Positions 8,390 to 16,848 of a stretch of 42,152 nt of DNA are shown here, one piece after another; within the stretch, counting starts at the first letter, position 1; every line of letters begins with the position of its first letter. Both the position numbers and the translations under genes were made by a program. This stretch comes from Actinomycetota bacterium (GTDB lineage Bacteria > Actinomycetota > Acidimicrobiia > IMCC26256 > PALSA-610): NCBI GenBank assembly GCA_005772765.1, contig SXIR01000172.1:1-42152 (forward strand), in the 5' to 3' direction. A model generated the notes under the pieces. The model was given only the letters and a program-made list of their open reading frames with translations. It was not told the origin of the DNA and ran no database searches.

Positions 8390-10489
8390 TCAGTACGCGA
8401 GCAACGCGCGGAGGTCGCGGACGATGTCGACGACCTGTGGGAGCGTGGCGTCTTCGAGCGATGGTTCGTAGCCGACGAGCGTGTCGGGTGCGCCGAGCCG
8501 CCACACCGGCGCCGCGAGGTACTCGAAGCACGCGTCCGCGGCGAAGGCCGCGATCTCGGCGCCGAATCCGCACGTGAGGGTGTCTTCGTGCACAATGAGG
8601 AGGCGGCCGGTCCGCCGGACCGAGTCCGCCACGATGTCGCGATCCCACGGCGCGATCGTGCGCAGGTCGATGATCTCGATGCCGACATCGGTCGAGGTTT
8701 CCGCAGCGAGTTCGCCTACGGCTTGCTTGCAGCGGTGCACGGTCGCGCCCCACGTCACCACCGTGGCGCGATCGCCGCGGGTGACATGGACGCCACGGCC
8801 GAACGGCAACCGCCAGTCGAGCGGAGGTATCGGGTCCCGGTTGTAGCCCTGCCGGTACAAGTGTTTGTGTTCGAGAAACAGCACCGGGTCGTTGCACGCG
8901 AACGCGGTGCGCAGCAGTCCGGCGGCATCGCGCGCTCGCGATGGAAACGCGATCAAGATGCCCGGAACGTGGGCGAAGATCGACTCGCCGCTGTGACTGT
9001 GCCAGATCGATCCGCCCGTGAGGTAGCCGCCGATCGCGACGCGCACGACCAACGGACACGTGAACGACCCATTGCTCCGCCACCGCGTCGTTGCTGCCTC
9101 TTGGGTGAGTTGCTGCATCGCCGGCCAGATGTAGTCGAAGAATTGGATCTCGGCGCACGGCTTGAGTCCGCGCAGCGCCATCCCGACGCCGCGCCCGACG
9201 ATGTTTGCTTCCGCGAGGGGTGTGTTGAAGCACCGCGCTTGGCCGAACGCCCGCTGGAGACCGAACGTGATGCCGAACACGCCTCCCTTCCCAGCCACCT
9301 CGTCGAGGACGGTGGGATCGGCGTCGGCGACATCTTCGCCGAACACGCGAATGCGCTCGTCGATCGCCATCTGTTCGTGCAGGGTTCGTCGAATCGCCTC
9401 GCCGAACGTCACGACCTCGGCATCGGGCACGACGACTGGCTCGCCCGGATCCTCGAAGTCTGGAACCGCGACGACGTGGTCGAGCACCGACCGCGGGTCG
9501 GGACGCGGCGAACCGAGTGCGACCTCGGCGGCGGCCCGAACCTCGGCGAAGGTTTCGTCGCGGATGCGGTCGACGTCGTCGCGGTGCAACGCTCCGCGCC
9601 GGATCAGCTGTCGGGCCCACAACTCGATCGGATCGTGCTGTTCCTCGTCTTCGAGTTCGTCGGCCGGGCGATACTTCTTCTGGTCGTCGCTGAGCGAGTG
9701 TGCGTACGGACGCGTCACCGTCGCGTGGAACAAGACGGGTCCGGCACCGATGCGAATATGGGCGATTGCGTCAGCGCCCTTGGCGCGCACCTTGAAGTAG
9801 TCGCGGCCGTCGACGTGCACGACCTGCAGCCCGCGAAATCCGCGGACCATTTCGTGGATCGGAGCCGGGGACTGGTCACTCGCCCGGACCGAGATTGCAT
9901 AGCCGTTGTCGGCGACCACGAACAAGACGGGTAGGTGCAGCCGCGCTGCGGTGTTCAGCGACTCCCAGAACTCGCCCTCGCTACAGGCCCCTTCGCCCAA
10001 CGAGACGTAGGTGAGTTCGTCGCCGTGCGCGTGACAGCCGTGGAGATGCGGTCGACGCGAGATGTAGTGGGATGCCTCGGCACTGCCGATGGCGGGAAGG
10101 CATTGCGAACCCGTGCAACTGGTCTGGCTGACGAGGTTGAGTTCGCGCTGACCCCAGTGACACGGCATCTGGCGGCCACCGCTCGCAGGGTCGTCGGCCG
10201 CGCCAACGGCTTGCAACAGCATCTCGGTCGGCGTCACGCCGAGCGCGAGAGCCAGCGCACGATCGCGGTAGTAGGGAAAGAACCAGTCGTAGGCCGGTCG
10301 GAGCGATCTCGCCAGGCCGAGGCCCAGCGCCTCATGGCCCGCGCCCGAGATCTGGAAGAACACTTTGCTCTGATTTCGAAGCGTGATCTCGCGATCGTCG
10401 AGGTGGCGCGAGATCAGGGCCAGGCGAAAGTCGGCGACGGCTCGCGCGAGCGGTTCGTCGATCACGGCGGGGTTGCTCTTCGCTGCCAT
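8390..10489 (-). CDS. Fused E1 alpha-beta subunit of branched-chain-type 2-oxoacid dehydrogenase
   Basis: A 699-residue ThDP enzyme for oxidative decarboxylation of 2-oxoacids. Residues 1 to about 345 are E1 alpha, with the ThDP-binding motif G165-E-G ending at N195 (VVADNGYAIS). Residues from about 355 are E1 beta (FGEDVADADPTVLDEVAGKGGVFG; RCFNTPLAEANIVGRGVGMA; FFDYIWPAMQQLTQEAA). E1 alpha and beta are normally separate genes in this family, so this is a natural fusion. The ATG at 10489 is preceded by AAGGAG at the right spacing; the in-frame ATG at 10525 is not. It is divergent from an E2-like gene, 68 bp start to start. Confidence 0.92.
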   Translation of the reverse strand: MAAKSNPAVIDEPLARAVADFRLALISRHLDDREITLRNQSKVFFQISGAGHEALGLGLARSLRPAYDWFFPYYRDRALALALGVTPTEMLLQAVGAADDPASGGRQMPCHWGQRELNLVSQTSCTGSQCLPAIGSAEASHYISRRPHLHGCHAHGDELTYVSLGEGACSEGEFWESLNTAARLHLPVLFVVADNGYAISVRASDQSPAPIHEMVRGFRGLQVVHVDGRDYFKVRAKGADAIAHIRIGAGPVLFHATVTRPYAHSLSDDQKKYRPADELEDEEQHDPIELWARQLIRRGALHRDDVDRIRDETFAEVRAAAEVALGSPRPDPRSVLDHVVAVPDFEDPGEPVVVPDAEVVTFGEAIRRTLHEQMAIDERIRVFGEDVADADPTVLDEVAGKGGVFGITFGLQRAFGQARCFNTPLAEANIVGRGVGMALRGLKPCAEIQFFDYIWPAMQQLTQEAATTRWRSNGSFTCPLVVRVAIGGYLTGGSIWHSHSGESIFAHVPGILIAFPSRARDAAGLLRTAFACNDPVLFLEHKHLYRQGYNRDPIPPLDWRLPFGRGVHVTRGDRATVVTWGATVHRCKQAVGELAAETSTDVGIEIIDLRTIAPWDRDIVADSVRRTGRLLIVHEDTLTCGFGAEIAAFAADACFEYLAAPVWRLGAPDTLVGYEPSLEDATLPQVVDIVRDLRALLAY

Positions 10490-10557
10490 GGCTCGCTCCT
10501 TCGCGTCTGCGACCCTTTGGATCACAGCCTCGGCGAGGTTCTGCCGATGCGAAGGAT

Positions 10558-11328
10558 ATGGTCGCTGGCACGAACGACGAGGTTCTTCCGTGGCGACGGC
10601 GCCCCGCGCGTGTGCGTCCCGACGGCTTCGTGACGCCGCGCGAGCGATCTGGGCACGGGGCCCGATCGATCTCGGTTCCCTTCAACCGCGTGCAGGTGCG
10701 TTCGGGTGCCGGCCTCGCCCGCGCCAAGGCAACGGCGGCTCACCAGTACACGATCGACGCGATCGATTTCGGCGCGATCGACGACGATCGGCGCCGGCGC
10801 GGGTTGCGCTACCTGCCCTATGTCGCGCGGGCGGTCACCGAGTCGTTGCGGCGGTACCCGGCGTTGAACGCGACCATCGACGACGCCGGCGTACGCCGCC
10901 ACGAGGCCGTGCACCTCGGCATCGCGGTCGATCTCGACCACCAAGGTCTGGTGGTCCCGGTGGTGCGGAACGCACACCTGCTCAACGTCGAGGGGTTGGC
11001 AAACGCCATCGCCGACGTCGCAGCCCGCGCACGTTCACGTCGCCTGACACCGTCCGATCTCGGCGGCGGCACGTTCACGATCACCAACCCCGGCGGATTC
11101 GGGACCTACTGGAGCTTCCCGATCATCAACGTGCCGCAGGTGGCGATCCTGTCGGTCGACGGAGTCGCGAAGCGCGTTGTCGCTCGCGACGATCAGATCC
11201 GGATTGGTGTGGTCGGCAACGTCGGTCTCGCGACCGACGCCCGCGCCGTAACGGCGGGCGAGGCCGTCGAGTTCTTGGCTTCGGTACGCGCCGAGCTGGC
11301 GCCTACAGGGCGAAGCAGTTGGTGGTGA
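10558..11328 (+). CDS. E2-like acyltransferase domain protein lacking catalytic His/Asp
   Basis: A 256-residue protein made almost only of the 2-oxoacid dehydrogenase acyltransferase (E2) catalytic fold: VPFNRVQVRSG near 40, VRRHEAVHLGIAVD near 112, GTFTITNPGGFGTYWSFPIINVPQVAILSVD at 171-201. There is no lipoyl domain and no peripheral-subunit-binding domain. The E2 signature DHRxxDG reads D227-A-R-A-V-T-A-G, so catalytic His becomes Ala228 and Asp becomes Thr232. It is unlikely to be a working acyltransferase; it may be a structural core or a regulator for the adjacent fused E1. The start is uncertain because GAAGGA lies only 1 nt before the ATG. Its 3' end overlaps the convergent lipase gene by 26 bp. 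Confidence 0.8.
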   Translation: MVAGTNDEVLPWRRRPARVRPDGFVTPRERSGHGARSISVPFNRVQVRSGAGLARAKATAAHQYTIDAIDFGAIDDDRRRRGLRYLPYVARAVTESLRRYPALNATIDDAGVRRHEAVHLGIAVDLDHQGLVVPVVRNAHLLNVEGLANAIADVAARARSRRLTPSDLGGGTFTITNPGGFGTYWSFPIINVPQVAILSVDGVAKRVVARDDQIRIGVVGNVGLATDARAVTAGEAVEFLASVRAELAPTGRSSWW

Positions 11329-12055
11329 TCGAACCGCCGCGCAACGACGCCTCGACCAGCCCGTATACGGCACCATCGAGGATGAGTCCGAGGTGTCCAA
11401 CGGTTCGGAGCGGACACTTGCTCTGCACCAGCACGTTGGTCGCTCCGTCGTAGATCTTGGCGTTCGTGAACGGTTGAACGAGTTCGTCGTACAGCGTGTA
11501 GATCGAGACATACCGAGCGCTGCCCGGTGTGTCGTCGCCGGCGTTGAGGTTTGCGAGGAACGACGAGCCGATTGCCATCTGCTGACACCCGGTGATGCCA
11601 AGGCAGTTCCCGAGCGCAAGGAACGCGATCAGGTTCGCGGCCGACGCGCCGTACTGCGGCGTACCGAGTGACACGTAGGTCCCCACCTTGGACGCGCCGC
11701 CGAGAAACTTCATGTAGTAGCGGTTCTCGAGCCCGCCCTGGCTGTGACCGATGAGGTCGACTTTGGCGGCACCCGTCGCGGACCGGATCTGATCGACCTT
11801 CGCGGCCACCGCTTGTGATGCCACCGCGATGTCGCCGAGACCCGCGTCGGGCAACGCCATCGTGTAGACGTTGAACCCGTCGGCTTGGAGGCGCAACTTC
11901 AGCGGATCGAGCGCGAACTCGGGAGACAGGGTCCCGGCGACGATCAGTACAGGGTTCGGGCCGGCGGCTTCGGACCGAGATGGCGTCGTCACCGAATGGG
12001 CGACGCTCGATGACAGTGCGACGAGCACAACAATGCTGGCGACCGACCGGCGCAT
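11303..12055 (-). CDS. Secreted lipase/esterase, alpha/beta hydrolase
   Basis: A 250-residue exported hydrolase. A signal peptide (residues 1 to about 31, ending near SRSEAAG) precedes the alpha/beta fold. The nucleophile elbow is GHSQG with Ser105, followed by YVSLGTPQYG. An Asp (DELVQPF) and a His (TVGHLGLILDG) in the C-terminal half could complete the triad. It matches the triacylglycerol lipase/EstA type common in actinobacteria. The start follows GGGGGAT by 6 nt. The frame continues open for another 2 kb upstream across the P450 region, but that is antisense read-through. Two Cys (CLGITGCQQ) could form a disulfide. Confidence 0.85.
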   Translation of the reverse strand: MRRSVASIVVLVALSSSVAHSVTTPSRSEAAGPNPVLIVAGTLSPEFALDPLKLRLQADGFNVYTMALPDAGLGDIAVASQAVAAKVDQIRSATGAAKVDLIGHSQGGLENRYYMKFLGGASKVGTYVSLGTPQYGASAANLIAFLALGNCLGITGCQQMAIGSSFLANLNAGDDTPGSARYVSIYTLYDELVQPFTNAKIYDGATNVLVQSKCPLRTVGHLGLILDGAVYGLVEASLRGGSITTNCFAL

Positions 12056-12199
12056 GTTTACATCCCCCGTGTGAGCTGAAAACGTGTGGTCACCGTAGTG
12101 ACGCGGTGCGGTGCGGTCAACGACCCGCGCCGCGGCCCGTCTCACGATCAAGGCGGACGCCGATAAGGTGAGGCGACCTCGACCGGGAGCCGCGGCACA

Positions 12200-13393
12200 A
12201 TGGCCGACCAAGAATCGACGAGTGTGGGGCTGAGCGCGTTCGGTGCCGATCCCGAAACGCTGCGAAACCCCCAACCCGGTTATCGCATGCTGCAAGAGGC
12301 GATGCCGGTGATGCGAGTTCCTGATGGTCCGGTGATTCTCGCCCGCCACGACGACGTCATGTTTGCGTTGAAGAATCCGCAGATCTTCAGTTCGATCAAT
12401 GCCATCGAGATCGGCAACGTTCGTCCGCTGATCCCGTTGCAGATCGATCCGCCGGATCACGTCAAATACCGGCGGCTCCTCGATCCGATCTTCGCACCGC
12501 GCGAGGTCGCCAAGCTCGAGCCCAAGGTACGCGAGCTGGTGACCGACCTCATCGATGCGTTCATCGAAGCGGGCGAGTGTGAGTTCAGCGGCGCCTTGGC
12601 CGTCCCGCTTCCGAGCAAGGTGTTTCTCGAGTTGCTCGGGCTGCCGTACGACCACCTCGACCGATTCCTCCAATGGAAAGACGACATCATCCGCCCGGCG
12701 GGCGAGTCGATGGATCAAGCCAAAGCAGTCCAGGCCCGCGCCGGGCAAGCGCTCTACGACTACTTCGCACCTGTCATTGCCGATCGCCGGGTGCACCCTC
12801 GCGACGATCTGTTGACGTTGTTCGTCGATGCCGAGATCGATGGTCACCGACTCGACGACGACGAAGTCGCCGACATCTGTTACTTGTTCTTGATCGCGGG
12901 GCTCGACACCGTGACCGCGACGCTGACCTGTTCGATCAGTTACTTGGCGCAGCACCCCGAACGCCGTGATGCGGTGGTCGCCGATCCGACGCTCGTCGCG
13001 GGTGCCGTCGAGGAGTTGCTCCGCTGGGAGTGCCCGGTGCCGGGTGTGCCTCGCCAGGCCGTGCACGACGTCGAGGTCGGCGGCGAGACGATCAAAGCCG
13101 GAGAAAACGTGATTTGCCTGCTGGGCTCGGCCAACATCGACCCCTCGGAGTTCCCCGAACCCGACGCCATCGATTTCGAACGCCAGGGCAATCGCCACCT
13201 CGGCTTCGGCGGGGGAGTGCATCGTTGCCTCGGATCCCACCTCGCGCGGCTCGAACTGCGGGTGGCGATGGAGGAGATCCATCGCCGATTCGGCGACTAT
13301 TCGATCAAGGCGGGCGAAACGCCGACGTACACCGCGGGTCTGCGGGGCGTCGACTATCTCCCGTTGGTGTTCACTCCTGGAGCGCGGACGTGA
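12200..13393 (+). CDS. Cytochrome P450
   Basis: A 397-residue soluble bacterial P450 monooxygenase. I-helix AGLDT (233-237) provides the acid-alcohol pair, ELLR (272-275) is the K-helix ExxR, and the heme loop FGGGVHRCLG (336-345) carries Cys343 as thiolate ligand. The gene starts after a GGGAG ribosome-binding site and overlaps the ferredoxin start as GTGA, which strongly suggests the ferredoxin is its electron donor. The substrate is unknown. A sterol or fatty acid is conceivable given the KstR-type site further downstream, but nothing in this sequence fixes it. Confidence 0.94.
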   Translation: MADQESTSVGLSAFGADPETLRNPQPGYRMLQEAMPVMRVPDGPVILARHDDVMFALKNPQIFSSINAIEIGNVRPLIPLQIDPPDHVKYRRLLDPIFAPREVAKLEPKVRELVTDLIDAFIEAGECEFSGALAVPLPSKVFLELLGLPYDHLDRFLQWKDDIIRPAGESMDQAKAVQARAGQALYDYFAPVIADRRVHPRDDLLTLFVDAEIDGHRLDDDEVADICYLFLIAGLDTVTATLTCSISYLAQHPERRDAVVADPTLVAGAVEELLRWECPVPGVPRQAVHDVEVGGETIKAGENVICLLGSANIDPSEFPEPDAIDFERQGNRHLGFGGGVHRCLGSHLARLELRVAMEEIHRRFGDYSIKAGETPTYTAGLRGVDYLPLVFTPGART

Positions 13394-13584
13394 AGGTGAC
13401 CTTCGATCCCGAACGTTGCACCGGCCACGGCCGGTGTTACGCACTGGCTCCCGACGTGTTCGCTCCGGACGACTTCGGCCACTGCGAGGTGGTGGTGTCC
13501 GAACCCACCGACGCAGCCCACGTCGCCCAGGCGCGATTGGGCGTCGACAACTGTCCCGAACGAGCGCTCGCGATCGACGAGTGA
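13390..13584 (+). CDS. 3Fe-4S ferredoxin, P450 redox partner
   Basis: A 64-residue ferredoxin of the actinobacterial P450-associated type. The first cluster segment CTGHGRC (Cys10, Cys16) has no central Cys, and the last ligand is in DNCPERAL, which is the pattern for a 3Fe-4S cluster. The GTG start overlaps the P450 stop, implying coupled translation and equimolar supply. No ferredoxin reductase is encoded in the window. Confidence 0.92.
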   Translation: MKVTFDPERCTGHGRCYALAPDVFAPDDFGHCEVVVSEPTDAAHVAQARLGVDNCPERALAIDE

Positions 13585-13588
13585 CGCC

Positions 13589-13906
13589 GTGACCGGTCCG
13601 TACCGTCGGGTCGTCGTGATCGGCGGTTCGCAGGTCGTCCCGTTCGTTCGCGAACTCGTCGGTGCCGGCCACGAGGTGCACTGCATCGATCGTGCCGAAG
13701 TTCCGGTCGCCTGGTTGGCGAGCCAGACCATCTGCGATGTGGACTCGGTTGAGCAACTGGTCGCGACGATCGACCGGATCGGGTCGGTCGTCCACACCTT
13801 GTACCTCGGGTGTTCGCTCCCGCCGGCGGTGACCGAAGCCGTTGTCGCCGCGGCGGAGTCGAAGTCGATCGCTGGGTCCTTCTCGGTCGTCGAGACCGAC
13901 GCCTGA
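13589..13906 (+). CDS. Short Rossmann-like protein of unknown function
   Basis: A 105-residue protein starting with GTG 4 nt after the ferredoxin stop, so probably in the P450 operon. It begins with a Rossmann-type beta-loop-helix (RRVVVIGGSQVVPFVRELVGAGHEVHCID) and has a second unit (SVEQLVATIDRIGSVVHTLYLG), but it ends where an SDR or epimerase would continue to its catalytic Tyr/Lys. It may be a trimmed SDR-like or nucleotide-sensing protein, or a remnant. I do not recognise a specific family. Codon use looks normal for the window. Confidence 0.6.
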   Translation: MTGPYRRVVVIGGSQVVPFVRELVGAGHEVHCIDRAEVPVAWLASQTICDVDSVEQLVATIDRIGSVVHTLYLGCSLPPAVTEAVVAAAESKSIAGSFSVVETDA

Positions 13907-14009
13907 CCGGATTCGCGAACGGGTCGCAGGGAACAAACCGGCTTCCGGCCAGGGATTCGGTCGTCGCCCAACTACCTTGGGAGGGTTGTTCGCCACCGAT
14001 AGGAGCCCA

Positions 14010-15071
14010 ATGACGTCGCTGCTCGCCGCCTCGAGCTCGGATTCGTCGAAGTTCGCCAACTTCGACGTCCCGTCGATCGCGTGGGTGGCGCTGCTTGGCG
14101 TGATTGCGACCTTGCTCATCGGCGATCTGTTGTTGGTGCACCGCAAGCCGCACGACATCACGATGCGCGAAGCGGCTATCGAATCCGCGATCTGGATCAG
14201 TTTCGGGCTCGCCTTCGTCGGCGTGATGTTCTGGTGGCAGGGTGGTGGCGCGGCGGGCGAGTATCTCTCGGGGTACCTGATCGAGAAGAGCCTCTCGGTC
14301 GACAACGTCTTCGTCTGGGCCGTGATCTTCTCGTACTTCGGCGTACCGAACCGGTATCAGTTCCGCGTGTTGTTCTGGGGCATCTTCGGCGCCCTCGTCC
14401 TCCGGGCGATCTTCATCTTTGCCGGCGTAGCGCTGCTCGAGGCATTCGACTGGATTCTGTACGTCTTCGGCGCGTTCTTGATCTTCACGGCGATCCGAGT
14501 CGCTCGCCATGACGAAGCCGAAGTCCACCCCGACAGCAACCCGGTCCTCAAGATCGTGCGCAAGGTCGTTCCGTCGACGAACGAGTACGACGGTCAGAAA
14601 ATGTTCACGCGCCGATCCGGTCGGATGTTGGCGACTCCGCTGTTTGCCGTGCTGGTCTTGGTCGAAACAACCGACGTCGTCTTCGCCGTCGACTCGATTC
14701 CCGCGATCCTTGCCGTGTCGCGCGAACCGTTCATCGTGTTCTCCTCGAACGCGTTCGCAATTCTGGGCCTGCGGGCGCTGTACTTCCTGCTCGCGGGGAT
14801 GGCCGGAAGATTCCGCTACCTGAACATCGGCCTCGGCGTGATCTTGGGATTCGTCGGGATGAAGATGATGGCGGTCGAGTTCGTGCACCTGCCGACCTGG
14901 CTCAGCCTCGGCGTCATCACCATCGTGCTCACCGTGACGATTTGGGCCTCGCTGCGAGCCGAGAAGCGCGACGGGCCTGCCGACCACGCCGGCGACGACG
15001 ACTCGACCGCAGCGCTCGGCGACCCGGATCTCTCGGAACCGCCCGTGAGCGAACGGCCGGGCAACGAGTGA
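14010..15071 (+). CDS. TerC/Alx-family integral membrane protein
   Basis: A 353-residue membrane protein with about eight or nine hydrophobic helices. Family motifs are LIEKSLSVDNVFVWAVIFSYFGVP, which contains the conserved acidic SVDN, and LVLVETTDVVFAVDSIPAILAVS, whose ETTD and VDSIP residues form the proposed metal path. TerC/Alx proteins are linked to Mn2+ efflux, metal loading of secreted proteins and tellurite resistance. The ATG at 14010 has AGGAG 5 nt upstream. The ~40-residue C-terminus is acidic and hydrophilic. No yybP-ykoY riboswitch was found directly upstream, unlike many homologues. Confidence 0.93.
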   Translation: MTSLLAASSSDSSKFANFDVPSIAWVALLGVIATLLIGDLLLVHRKPHDITMREAAIESAIWISFGLAFVGVMFWWQGGGAAGEYLSGYLIEKSLSVDNVFVWAVIFSYFGVPNRYQFRVLFWGIFGALVLRAIFIFAGVALLEAFDWILYVFGAFLIFTAIRVARHDEAEVHPDSNPVLKIVRKVVPSTNEYDGQKMFTRRSGRMLATPLFAVLVLVETTDVVFAVDSIPAILAVSREPFIVFSSNAFAILGLRALYFLLAGMAGRFRYLNIGLGVILGFVGMKMMAVEFVHLPTWLSLGVITIVLTVTIWASLRAEKRDGPADHAGDDDSTAALGDPDLSEPPVSERPGNE

Positions 15072-15108
15072 CCGCGTTCCTGATCGCGAACGACCAGAAG
15101 AGATGGCA

Positions 15109-15879
15109 ATGACGAACCTTCGAAACCTCGTCTTCGGTGACGACGGATCCGCCGCGGCCGACCAGGCGTTCCTGTGGATCGCCAGTCATGACTGGCCGGG
15201 TTGGAATCTCGAGATCGTCCACGCGATTGCGCCGCCGCTCGGTCCGCCGGTGCCCGCGGCTGAGGCCGAACTGCACCCGTGGTCGCCGCCCCACCCGCGA
15301 TCGATCGAGGCATCGTTCGGCCACGTCGAACATCTGACCGGGACCATCGACCCGCGTCTGGCGCTGTTGCGCCCGGCCGACCTCGTCGCCATTGGTCCGC
15401 GCGGTACCGGCCTGTTGAAGTCGTTGCACCTCGGCAGCACGGCTGAGTGGTTGCTCGCCCAACCCGCCGCCCCCATCGCCATCGTGCGTCGCCCGAGTCC
15501 GGTTCGCCGGGCGCTCATCGCCCACGACGGGTCCGACGACGCGGATGCGGTGACGCGTGCGTTGGCCGCGATGCCGTGGATTCGCGAGGTCGAGATCACC
15601 GTCGTCACCGCCTCCGACGGACGCGCCGACGCCGACGCGGCCGCCGCGCGCGCCATCGAGATCCTCGCCGCCGCCGGATCGACCCCATCGACGCTCAGCA
15701 CGAGTGGTGCTCCGACCGAGTCGCTTGTCGACGTCATCACGGCGTCCGACCCCGACCTCGTCGCGGTGGGCACGCGCGGCTTGTCTCGATGGCCGTCGCG
15801 AGGTCTTGGTTCGACGGCGAACGCGATCGTGCGTTCGTCCGAGTGCACCGTGTTGGTCGCGCGCGCCGATCAGTCGTGA
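15109..15879 (+). CDS. Tandem-domain universal stress protein (UspA family)
   Basis: A 256-residue protein with two Usp folds. Each ends in the ATP-binding G-x2-G-x(9)-G-(S/T) loop: GPRGTGLLKSLHLGST in the first domain and GTRGLSRWPSRGLGST in the second. The first domain opens with LVFGDDGS and the second with ALIAHDGSDD. The second ATG (15109) is preferred over 15103 because AGAAGAG lies 6 nt before it. It follows terC by 37 nt and overlaps the thioesterase start as GTGA. The likely role is nucleotide-dependent stress adaptation. Confidence 0.88.
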   Translation: MTNLRNLVFGDDGSAAADQAFLWIASHDWPGWNLEIVHAIAPPLGPPVPAAEAELHPWSPPHPRSIEASFGHVEHLTGTIDPRLALLRPADLVAIGPRGTGLLKSLHLGSTAEWLLAQPAAPIAIVRRPSPVRRALIAHDGSDDADAVTRALAAMPWIREVEITVVTASDGRADADAAAARAIEILAAAGSTPSTLSTSGAPTESLVDVITASDPDLVAVGTRGLSRWPSRGLGSTANAIVRSSECTVLVARADQS

Positions 15880-16727
15880 GCCAGGTCTTCTCCGAGGTTC
15901 CACCGACCGAACCTCACGTCGTTTCGCGCCTGATGTTCGAGGCCCGATCGGTCGGCGACGAACTCGACGCCGAGATCGAGGTGCGCCCCGATCTGCGTGC
16001 ACCGGCCGGGGTGCCGCTGCTCGGGCCCCTTGCCAGCTTCTGCGACACGATGGGTGGTGTCGTCGCGGCGATCTCGACGTTTCCGGTGGCTGTTGCCACC
16101 GCTGACTTGGGAATCGCCCTGGATCCAGGGGCTCGGCCCCGTGCGGTGCGAACCCGCCCCCAGGTCCTCCGTCGCGGCCGTACCAACGTCGTCACCGAGA
16201 TGGAGCTGTTCGACGTCGACACGGGTGCGCGTGTCGGATGGTCGACCATGACCTCGGCGGTGCTGTCCGCGGATCAGCCGCAGATCTACGACCCGCGCAT
16301 CGTCACCCAGATGATGCGGACCACCTACACGCCGGGCGATGACTTCTACGCCGAGCTCGGGCTCCGTCGCGGTCCCGACCTCGGGCGCGACGGCGCGGTG
16401 GGCGCGCAGTTGGTCATCGAACCCTGGCTCGGCAACTCGATGGGCATGCTGCACGGCGGTTGCACCGCGATGATCGCGGAGGCGGCCGCGCTGGCGGCCG
16501 GCGAGGTCGAGTTCGGGGCCGACGCGCCGATCGCGGTTGTCGACGCCCATGTCCGGTATCTCAACGGCGCACGGGTCGGACCGATCGTCGCGAGTGCCAC
16601 GGTGATCGGACGCGAACCCGAGGCGCTGTCGGTACGGGTGGCGCAACACGACGCGGGGCTCGACCGTCAGACGTCGCTGGCGAACGTCCGCGTGATTCGG
16701 CGCGCCGAACCGAGCGCACGCCCCTGA
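15876..16727 (+). CDS. Double-hotdog acyl-CoA thioesterase-like protein
   Basis: A 283-residue protein with two hotdog folds in tandem. The N-terminal unit contains GVPLLGPLASFCDTMGGVVA. The C-terminal unit contains NSMGMLHGGCTAMIAEAAA, the HGG motif of PaaI/4HBT-type thioesterases, followed by VVDAHVRYLNGARVGP. It probably hydrolyses an acyl-CoA in the cytoplasm. The GTG start overlaps the Usp stop (15876-15879). It lies just upstream of the acyl-CoA dehydrogenase pair but is separated from it by a 121-bp regulatory gap. Confidence 0.82.
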   Translation: MSQVFSEVPPTEPHVVSRLMFEARSVGDELDAEIEVRPDLRAPAGVPLLGPLASFCDTMGGVVAAISTFPVAVATADLGIALDPGARPRAVRTRPQVLRRGRTNVVTEMELFDVDTGARVGWSTMTSAVLSADQPQIYDPRIVTQMMRTTYTPGDDFYAELGLRRGPDLGRDGAVGAQLVIEPWLGNSMGMLHGGCTAMIAEAAALAAGEVEFGADAPIAVVDAHVRYLNGARVGPIVASATVIGREPEALSVRVAQHDAGLDRQTSLANVRVIRRAEPSARP

Positions 16728-16799
16728 GCCGCGGCTCGGCACGCGGGCTCGGTGTGCCGGCCCGGGATCGGGCGGGCTGGCGTCGCGGACCGCGGATCG

Positions 16800-16827
16800 G
16801 CAAAGATAGAACACGTTCTATCTTTGC
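16800..16827. promoter_or_regulatory. KstR-type operator palindrome
   Basis: Arms GCAAAGATAGAAC (16800-16812) and GTTCTATCTTTGC (16815-16827) form a perfect 13-bp inverted repeat around a 2-nt centre. Its core, 16807-16820, fits the TnnAACnnGTTnnA box bound by the TetR-family steroid-catabolism repressor KstR of mycobacteria and rhodococci at every fixed position. It lies 21 bp before the first acyl-CoA dehydrogenase start and probably overlaps its promoter. The regulator gene is not in this window. Confidence 0.82.
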
Positions 16828-16848
16828 AATCCCGGATCCGGAGGGAAC

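Noticed and set aside
12089-12102. Inverted repeat GTCAC/GTGAC upstream of the P450 as an operator
   Set aside because: Only 5-bp arms; expected often by chance in this composition.
13907-14009. Possible yybP-ykoY riboswitch before the TerC gene
   Set aside because: The hallmark GGGGAGTA and GAGACC segments are absent, although TerC genes often carry this element.
12056-14305. Very long minus-strand open frame extending the lipase to 1000 residues
   Set aside because: It runs antisense through the P450, ferredoxin and TerC genes, has low-complexity Arg/Asp composition, and the lipase has its own signal peptide and ribosome-binding site at 12055.
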